Shown here piece after piece: positions 1 to 5,600 of a stretch of 13,079 nucleotides of DNA. The position numbers and the translations under genes are program-made. The notes beneath the pieces were generated by a model. That model was not told the origin of the DNA. It searched no databases and saw only the letters and a program-made list of their open reading frames with translations. Source of the DNA: Bacteroidales bacterium (GTDB lineage: Bacteria; Bacteroidota; Bacteroidia; Bacteroidales; Muribaculaceae); the NCBI GenBank assembly GCA_004555955.1, contig SFJG01000057.1, positions 1 to 13,079 on the forward strand, written 5' to 3'. How positions within the stretch are numbered: position 1 is the first letter of the stretch; each line of letters starts with the position of its first letter.

Positions 1-360
1 AATTGCTCTCGATAGTTTCATGTCTTCTAATATTTTTTCGTTTGGGAGACAAGGCTGCAAACAAAGCTTACTTATTAACACTATTGTTTTATTGTGGTAG
101 AGAATCAATAGTGATATTACATGTCATATCCATTTTTTTTCGGATGGATTCACGCAACAATACTGCACTTAACACCTTGTTTGCATTGCTTAAAACATAT
201 TTCATAATCCCTTCTGTTCCATTAAGAGTATAATCTCCTCCTTATGGAGTTTTTCCCATAAAACAACGTTATCAAATTAGGTGATACATTCATAATGCAT
301 CTTTATAATGCACCTTTGGCTCAAACAGTGCTTGTAAGTTATAAGGTTAAGGCATAAAAA
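1..360. other. Left-edge region without a convincing gene
   Basis: AT-rich sequence with stop codons in most frames. The plus-strand open stretch from base 3 to 233 begins with TTG at the window edge and has no recognisable protein character. On the minus strand a 38-codon ORF (89-205) is possible. A further ATG lies at 21-19 minus (reading MKLSRAI) and runs off the edge, so a minus-strand gene could begin there; its upstream is A-rich but no clear -7 box was found. A 4-bp CTCC/GGAG hairpin followed by five T's (about 239-255, plus sense) is too weak to call a terminator. ATAATGCA occurs twice, near 292 and 304. Confidence 0.5.
89..205 (-). CDS. Possible 38-residue small protein, unknown function
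   Basis: An ATG-started minus-strand ORF of 38 codons ending in TAA. The product begins MKYVLSNANKVLSAVLL and contains RESIRKKM, giving a mixed hydrophobic and basic first half, and ends in SLPQ. Its ATG overlaps, as ATGA, the stop of a six-codon upstream mini-ORF (MEQKGL). That mini-ORF lies 14 bases after a purine-rich AAGGAGGAG, which is unusual in this phylum and farther than a normal Shine-Dalgarno spacing. No promoter box was found and the product was not recognised. It could equally be chance or the decayed end of a gene. Low confidence. Confidence 0.2.
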   Translation of the reverse strand: MKYVLSNANKVLSAVLLRESIRKKMDMTCNITIDSLPQ

Positions 361-378
361 GAAAGTGTGAGCCTACAT

Positions 379-555
379 GGTCTTTGCATCTTCGTAGTAT
401 GCTCTCGACTGCCTTTGCATATAGATAACAAGGAATCTGCTCACGCTCTTGGTATCTATATACGGGGCGTATATACTTCAACCAAGAGGGGGGCGTTCCT
501 CATCATTCCATTATGCAAAGTGAATTGTCGAGATTCACTACGATGGAATGAAGCC
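379..555. ncRNA. Candidate structured RNA: long rod with central bubble (6S-like shape)
   Basis: Seen directly: a nested series of inverted repeats sharing one axis. From the outside in they are GGtCTT/AAGCC (379-384/551-555), CAT/ATG (387-389/543-545), CGTAGT/ACTACG (393-398/537-542), TCTCGAC/GTCGAGA (403-409/527-533) and CTTTGCATA/TATGCAAAG (413-421/512-520). Next comes a region of about 24 nt per side with only GGAAT/ATTCC (432-436/505-509) and ACG/CGT (443-445/494-496). Then come CTCTTGGT/ACCAAGAG (446-453/481-488) and the apical TATATACG/CGTATATA (457-464/468-475) around GGG. A closing stem, a weakly paired central bubble and an apical stem of about 177 nt in total match the known shape of 6S RNA, which sequesters RNA polymerase. 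The family is inference, since no sequence signature was recognised. The strand is uncertain. Minus is slightly favoured: TATATTTA at 616-609 is one base off the -7 box, and a GAGC-CTAC/GTAG-GCTC hairpin followed by a T-rich run (365-356) could end it. Alternatives are a MITE-like palindrome or another regulatory RNA. Confidence 0.45.
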
Positions 556-608
556 AAACGCTTCCAATTATGTCTATCAACAAAGCCTATTACGGTGATA
601 TGACGGGG

Positions 609-616
609 TAAATATA
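609..616 (-). promoter_or_regulatory. Weak -7-like box upstream of the candidate RNA (minus sense)
   Basis: Read on the minus strand this is TATATTTA, one base from the Bacteroidetes -7 consensus TAnnTTTG. Transcription would start near 603, run through the rod at 555-379 and reach the T-rich stretch at 365-356. No convincing TTTG -33 element lies 19-21 bases upstream, so this is only suggestive. Confidence 0.2.
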
Positions 617-699
617 CGCAAAATTTTTTGAGATTAACGAATGTTGGTGTTACTACTTGCAATTTTTTAACACTAACACATCATTTTGTAATGATTGGG

Positions 700-732
700 T
701 TTATGCCATTATGGTTTGATTTACGGCATAAA
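700..732. repeat. Perfect 8-bp inverted repeat, TTTATGCC / GGCATAAA
   Basis: Arms at 700-707 and 725-732 pair perfectly around a 17-base loop. It lies about 80 bases beyond the stop of the DUF4834-like gene, in the direction of that operon's transcription. No T-run follows on either strand, so it is not a clear intrinsic terminator. It could stabilise a 3' end or bind a protein. Confidence 0.4.
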
Positions 733-778
733 GTTACACTAAAACGAGCAAAAGAGGTTTTATTTTAGGGCCATTTTT

Positions 779-807
779 CGCAAAAACGATATTGTTCGGG
801 TTTTGCG
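779..807. repeat. Inverted repeat CGCAAAA / TTTTGCG just past the operon's last stop
   Basis: Arms at 779-785 and 801-807 with a 15-base loop, starting 5 bases after the stop codon of the DUF4834-like gene on the minus strand. It may form the 3' end hairpin of the psd-pssA transcript. The following minus-strand bases are A-rich rather than T-rich, so a rho-independent terminator is not supported. Confidence 0.35.
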
Positions 808-811
808 GTAA

Positions 812-1123
812 CTATTTTATTTCTTCGAATTCGACGTCGGTGATTATCGGGTCGTGGTGCGGCGGCGTTGTGGGCTTGTGCGGCGGCGTTGTGCCGTCGT
901 CGGGAATCTCTTCGAAAGCTACGTATTTGCCCACTGTGTCGTTACGCTTTTGGCGCTTTTGGCGTGGTTGCTCGGCGCGGGTTTGTTGGTTTGCACCTTG
1001 TGCTTGGTTGAATAATTTGCGCATACGGCGATGCATTCGCCAAAATTCAAAGCCTATGCGCAGCAAGGGCATAACGATGATTGCTAAAACTAAGAAAAAT
1101 ATAAATAATAGAATGTATCCCAC
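812..1123 (-). CDS. Small membrane-anchored protein, DUF4834-like
   Basis: A 103-residue protein. Residues 2-21 form one hydrophobic helix (YILLFIFFLVLAIIVMPLL). A basic, Gln/Arg-rich stretch at about 29-60 follows, then an acidic, Pro/His-rich tail. The pattern of an N-terminal helix, a polar middle and a YVxFEEI-type end is what I recall of the Bacteroidetes DUF4834 family, whose function is unknown. The tail carries the FEEI motif twice (AFEEI near 71, EFEEI at the C-terminus) and a TTPPH heptad-spaced duplication. The start is GTG at 1123: an in-frame TAA lies five codons upstream and the first in-frame ATG (residue 18) would cut off the helix. It is the last gene of the psd-pssA-DUF4834 operon, 41 bases after pssA, so a link to the envelope is inferred from position only. 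Confidence 0.72.
   Translation of the reverse strand: MGYILLFIFFLVLAIIVMPLLRIGFEFWRMHRRMRKLFNQAQGANQQTRAEQPRQKRQKRNDTVGKYVAFEEIPDDGTTPPHKPTTPPHHDPIITDVEFEEIK
858..893. repeat. 15-base direct repeat with 21-base period inside the DUF4834-like gene
   Basis: TGCGGCGGCGTTGTG occurs identically at 858-872 and 879-893, exactly 21 bases apart. On the coding (minus) strand it encodes TTPPH twice, within TTPPHKP-TTPPHHD. The in-frame heptad spacing points to a recent tandem duplication that could vary in copy number. Confidence 0.8.
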
Positions 1124-1164
1124 TTCAAAACTTGTTTAGTTAGGCTAAAAAAACAATTTTGTGG

Positions 1165-1875
1165 CTACAATTGTTCACGACGTGAATCGATGAGCGACAA
1201 AATTATGTAGAGGATAATCGCGAAAGCCAGGGCGGACAAGCCAATCGCGCAAACGCCGGCAACGGTGGCAGCGATGAGCGTATAGCGTAGGGCGTTGCCT
1301 TTCCATGCAAGCGACTTTACTTTTAGTGAGAACATACGCAGGTTGCAGACCATCAGGTAGGCTGTGGCAAGCGAGAGTATTATCATCACGGCGTCGCCGG
1401 GGTATCCGAACTCGTTGACCCAAGCGATTGCGCCAATCCAGAAGATTGCGTTGGAGGGAATAGGAAGTCCGATGAACGACGTTGTTTGACGGTCGTCGAC
1501 GTTGAATCTTGCGAGGCGCAGAGCGCCGAAGGCGGTGGTGATGAATGCGGCAATGGCGAGCCAACCGCTGCCGTTTGCGGTCATTGCGTTGTAGGCGAGT
1601 GCGGCGGGAGCGAGGCCGAAGCTTATGAGGTCGGCGAGCGAGTCGAGCTCTTTGCCTACTGCGGAGTAAGCGTGGAGCAGACGTGCCGAAAGTCCGTCGC
1701 AGAAGTCAAAAATCGTAGCCAGTCCGATGCAGACAAAAGCCCATTGCCAGGCGTTTAGGCAACCTATTGTGTCGTTGTAGAGGAATGCGAAAACTATGGC
1801 AAAGCAGCCGCTGAGGAGGTTGAGCAGGGTGATTGTATTGGGGATTTGCTGCTTTATGAGGCGTATGAGTTTCAT
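1165..1875 (-). CDS. pssA: CDP-diacylglycerol--serine O-phosphatidyltransferase
   Basis: Makes phosphatidylserine from CDP-diacylglycerol and L-serine at the cytoplasmic membrane, the committed step to phosphatidylethanolamine. The 236-residue product carries the complete CDP-alcohol phosphotransferase signature D-x2-D-G-x2-A-R-x8-G-x3-D-x3-D as D57, D60, G61, A64, R65, G74, D78 and D82; these aspartates bind the metal ions and the CDP group in the family. Several hydrophobic helices surround it (for example about 14-33, 45-56, 95-120 and 205-230), and the length is normal for the integral-membrane type of PssA. The start is ATG at 1875, inside the ATGA overlap with the psd stop, so the two are translationally coupled. 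Psd, the next enzyme in the pathway, is encoded directly upstream, which supports the substrate assignment over other CDP-alcohol transferases such as PgsA. Confidence 0.95.
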   Translation of the reverse strand: MKLIRLIKQQIPNTITLLNLLSGCFAIVFAFLYNDTIGCLNAWQWAFVCIGLATIFDFCDGLSARLLHAYSAVGKELDSLADLISFGLAPAALAYNAMTANGSGWLAIAAFITTAFGALRLARFNVDDRQTTSFIGLPIPSNAIFWIGAIAWVNEFGYPGDAVMIILSLATAYLMVCNLRMFSLKVKSLAWKGNALRYTLIAATVAGVCAIGLSALAFAIILYIILSLIDSRREQL

Positions 1876-2549
1876 TCTTGTGTTTTGTTGAGGTAAGCGA
1901 TGGGGGTGATTCCTCCGGTTGTTTTATCGCCGATTTTTACCAATATTTTAGAGTCGGCGGGCAGGTATATGTCGATGCGCGAGCCGAATTTGATGAACCC
2001 CATGTGCGACGATATGTTGGCTTCGCAACCGGGGTAGGCGTAGGTGACGATGCGTCGAGCGATAGCACCGGCGATTTGACGCATGAGCACGCGATGTCCC
2101 GACGGCGTCTTGATAACCACCGACGAGTGTTCGTTCTCCGAACTCGACTTCGGGAGGTATGCGGCGCGGAAGCGTCCCGGTGAATAGTCGGCGCATTCTA
2201 CTGTTCCGTCGACGGGATACCAGTTGGCATGGACGTTAAACACGGTCATAAACACCGAAATCTGAATGGCGCGCGAGTGAAGATATTTGTCTTCGAACAC
2301 TTCTTCGAGGGCTACAACGGTTCCGTCTGCCGACGACACCACGACGCCTTCGCGGTCGCCTTTGAAGTCGCGAAGCGGCGAGCGGAAGAAGTTGAGCACA
2401 AGCAAAAAGGCTAATAACGATACCGACGCTACTATCCAGGGTATTACTATCGGCTTGATAAACAAGAATGCCGTGACACTCACCATTGCAAGTATCAAAA
2501 ATAGGGCTACGATGATATTGGCGCCTTCTCTATGTAGTTTTACTGCCAT
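1872..2549 (-). CDS. psd: Phosphatidylserine decarboxylase proenzyme
   Basis: Decarboxylates phosphatidylserine to phosphatidylethanolamine, the main membrane phospholipid in these bacteria. I place the start at the ATG at 2549 (225 residues, MAVKLHREG), not at a TTG seven codons upstream that overlaps the likely -7 promoter box. Two hydrophobic helices (about 12-33 and 34-55) anchor the protein. The catalytic half shows ADG (Asp75), the FNVHANWYP motif (His107) and FGSR near the C-terminus: self-cleavage between Gly189 and Ser190 turns the serine into the pyruvoyl cofactor and leaves a short alpha chain of about 36 residues. This is the short PSD type (about 220 residues) rather than the longer E. 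coli form. It is first in the operon, and its TGA overlaps the pssA ATG by one base on each side (ATGA). Confidence 0.94.
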   Translation of the reverse strand: MAVKLHREGANIIVALFLILAMVSVTAFLFIKPIVIPWIVASVSLLAFLLVLNFFRSPLRDFKGDREGVVVSSADGTVVALEEVFEDKYLHSRAIQISVFMTVFNVHANWYPVDGTVECADYSPGRFRAAYLPKSSSENEHSSVVIKTPSGHRVLMRQIAGAIARRIVTYAYPGCEANISSHMGFIKFGSRIDIYLPADSKILVKIGDKTTGGITPIAYLNKTQE

Positions 2550-2567
2550 TTTTTTGCGTTTATCATA

Positions 2568-2575
2568 CAAAAGTA
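2568..2575 (-). promoter_or_regulatory. psd-pssA operon promoter, -7 box
   Basis: On the minus strand this reads TACTTTTG, a full match to the Bacteroidetes -7 consensus TAnnTTTG. Transcription should begin about 5 bases downstream (near 2563), leaving a short leader of about 14 bases before the ATG at 2549. The upstream -33 element is poor: no TTTG at 19-21 bases. Confidence 0.6.
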
Positions 2576-2639
2576 AGACAATTTTTCCAATTATCCTAAT
2601 TTTTGGTAATAAAAGACGAATTTTAGCAATCGGGAGTAT

Positions 2640-2676
2640 ATAAAAAGAAGCGCGCCCCCGACGAGGGACGCGCTTC
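2640..2676 (-). terminator. Intrinsic terminator of the giant surface-protein transcript
   Basis: Twenty bases beyond the stop of the 1592-residue gene. On the minus strand GAAGCGCGTCCC pairs with GGGGCGCGCTTC as a 12-bp stem with one G-T pair and a 6-base loop, followed at once by TTTTTATATA. The arms are at 2665-2676 and 2647-2658. It separates the surface-protein genes from the psd promoter. Confidence 0.88.
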
Positions 2677-2695
2677 GAGAGTGTATGTGAATTGA

Positions 2696-5600
2696 TTATT
2701 TCACTGCCACTTTCACGCCGTTAACGATGTAGATACCTGCGTTGAGACCGTTGAATGTGGTCTTGCCGTTTTGTACCTTTTCGCTACGGATGAGCGAGCC
2801 TACTTCGTTGTAGATGTTGACAACGCCTGCAGCCGAAACGACAGTGATGTTGCCCTTGCCGCCGAATGCTTTGAAGCCGTTAGCGGTGAGTGTGCCTACA
2901 CCTGAGTCGCCGACACCGATGTAGATATCTTGACTTTCAAGTAATGAGTTCCATGCGCCGACTGTCGAGAAGTCGAGAGTGATATCTTCCGACTTGTAGC
3001 CATCGCGGTAAGCGCGAACGAAGTAAGTTTTAGTTCCTACGTGGTCGATGTCTTCGAAGAAGTAGTCGCCGGTTTCGCTGCCTGTTGGGGAAGTAGCCAC
3101 AACTTCGCCATTGCAGTAGAGGTCAACCTTAGCGTCGAGAACCGGTTGGTTGGTAGCCTTGTCGTAAACGACGCCGGTTACAGCGAATGATTTCGACTTG
3201 AGGTAAATGTTGCTAACAACGCCGGTAGTTGTAACAGTTGCCGGGTCGGGATCTTGGCGCTCGAAGAAGTAGTAGGGAGCCTCAGCGCTGAGGTAGTAGT
3301 CGCCTGCTGCGCTAACTTCGAAGTTGAAAGCACCGTCTTCGCCGGTTGCTTCGAGACTGCCGATGATTGCCCAGTTGCTGTCGCTGATGTCGACATAAGC
3401 GCCTGCGATAGGCTCGTTGGTGTCGGCGTCGAGCACTTGACCTTTGACGAAGCCCTTGTTGAGGACGATGTTGGCAACAACGTCGCCGTCGGCGAATGAG
3501 ATGGGCTCTGCCGAGGGAAGATAGCCGGCAACGCTTACGTTAACTGTATAGTCGAGTGCGTGTTGGATAACGTCGACAGAGTAAGCACCGTTTTCGTCGG
3601 TAGTGCCATAGTATTCAACCTCGCCCGATTTTACAACGACCGGAGTGTTGGCAACGGCAGCGCCGGTTTCACCGATTGTTACAGTTCCCGAAACGTTCTT
3701 GGTCGGAGTTACTGCAAGATACATTACCGGAAGAGGTTTGCCGGTGGTTGTACAAGTCAAATCGTCAACAGGTGTATTGTCATTTGCTCCATAAAGCGTG
3801 TGACCGGTAACATTGGTTACTTCGTAGGTTGTTGTCAGCCAACCTGTACCTTCCGAAGTCGAAACGATGCGGATATCGCCGCCATCATAGATGAATCCGT
3901 CGGGGAATGTGATTTCGTAGATGGTTTCAGTTTTATCTGACGAACCTTTTGCTACAGCTGTGCTGAGTTGGTCATCTTTGTAGAGTGTCATGCCTTCTAC
4001 GCCGCGACCTGTGTTGGCTGTGCCTTCCGGAACATTGGCTACCCACGATTTGACGTTAAATGTTAAGTTTTTCGCTGAGTAGTAGCCTTTGAAACGCAAA
4101 GCGTCAATCTTTGTGCCTGCAGGAATGCCGAGCATCGATTTCGGATAAACAAGTTCGACTACACTGTTATTATAGTAAGTATAAATAGGTCCGAAATTCG
4201 TCTTAGAAGAAACCGTACCTACTTGGACTTCAGCGTCGGCGGTTTCTGCACCGATAGTGAGTTGAACGACGTCGGTAGCAGCAGTGATGCCTTCGGCAAC
4301 GAATTCGATGTAAGTGTCGAATGTACCGGTAGCGTGCGGAGTGAATGTAAATTCGAACTCAGCCTCTGCATTTGCTTGAATCATGTTGGCGGGAGCCTCC
4401 ACAGTGATGTCGTCTCCAACGTGGAGCACTGCAGTGTAGCCGTTACGCCATTGACGGTTTGCACCGTTGAGCACTTTTGCTGTTGCAGTGTAGGCGTGGT
4501 TGACGGTTGCGGTAGTCGGAACGTTGTTGTCGATGATGCGCAAGCCCTTAGCCTCTGAAAGTTGGATGTCTTGAACAACACTGCCTTCCTTAGCCGAAAG
4601 GGTGATGTTTTCGCTCTCGTCGAACGGGAATGCGTAGTAGCCGTCTTTAGCAACGCTAATGCTGTAGTCGAGGTTGTATTGGTAGATGTCAGCGCTGTAA
4701 GCACCGTTAGCATCGGTAGTTGCGCTATAGATGGTGTTGCCCGAAGTCAAAGTAACTTCGGCACCTTCAATGGCAGCTCCTGTTGCTTTGTTGGTTACAG
4801 TACCCGAGATTGTCGGGATTTGACGCTTTGTCCAAAGATACAATACCGGAACTGACGATACTTTGGAGAATTTTTGTTCTTCCAAAACGCCGCTGTCCAC
4901 TTTTCTATTAACGTTTACGCCGGCTTTGTCGAACGATTCGACGTAGAATGATTTGTAACCATCGGATTTAGAGATGATAACCACGCGGATGTTTCCACCT
5001 GTGTAGGTGAACGGAGTAGCGAGGTCGAACTGAATGAGGTCAACGTATTCGCTCTCTGTGCCGTTCTTAACAAATGTATATTCGCCGTTGTAGACTTCGG
5101 TCATGCCGGAGTGGTCGTACGGAATCGTTCCGGTCGATACGGGAGCCTCGTCGGTAGTGTTCTCGATGTAGTACTGCAAATTGGTAGTTAAAGGGTCGGT
5201 AGTTTTGTAACCGCGATACATGATTTTCTCAATCTTAGCACCTGCTTCGAGTCGAATTTGGTCGGCGGTGTAGATGGTTTCGGTTTCGTTATTTTTGTAG
5301 CTACTACTAATCAAAGAAGATAAAGACTTCGTAGTGTAATCGCCGACGTTAAGCCAACCGATAGCCGATTCTTCGCTGACAACAACGGTCGACTCTTCAG
5401 CATACGAGAATCCTTCGCCGTAGATTTCAATCTTAGCGGGGAATGTACCTGCAGTGCGCGGAGTCCATTCTAAGGAGAACGATTTCGGCGAAGTGCGGTT
5501 GTAAGAGTCGCGAGCAATTGCCGGAACGTCTTGTTCAGCAACAGTTTCGCCACCTACAACGTAGCGTACCTTCAACGCACCCTTTGCGATGTCGCTCGAG

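Larger units (their letters stand above)
556..811. other. Non-coding AT-rich spacer downstream of the DUF4834-like gene
   Basis: No supported gene. It contains GAAGC/GCTTC (550-554/560-564), GTGTTA/TAACAC (647-652/668-673) with TAACAC repeated in tandem (668-679), an 8-bp inverted repeat at 700-732 and a 7-bp one at 779-807. The minus-strand open frame crossing 456-662 overlaps the candidate RNA and has no protein character. Confidence 0.5.

Noticed and set aside
3..233. 76-codon plus-strand open frame
   Set aside because: TTG start at the window edge, low-complexity hydrophobic translation and no ribosome site or family resemblance.
239..255. Terminator from CTCC/GGAG plus five T's
   Set aside because: A 4-bp stem is too short to support a call.
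379..555. Integron attC site or retron msr-msd as an explanation of the palindromes
   Set aside because: No GTTRRRY/RYYYAAC core sites, no integrase and no reverse transcriptase are visible in the window, although the left flank is unseen.
379..603. tmRNA, RNase P RNA or SRP RNA
   Set aside because: None of their hallmark conserved segments was found on either strand.
367..662. Overlapping small open frames on both strands (plus 367-603, minus 456-662)
   Set aside because: Both cross the nested inverted repeats, the plus one starts with GTG, neither resembles a known protein, and the inverted-repeat structure explains the region better.
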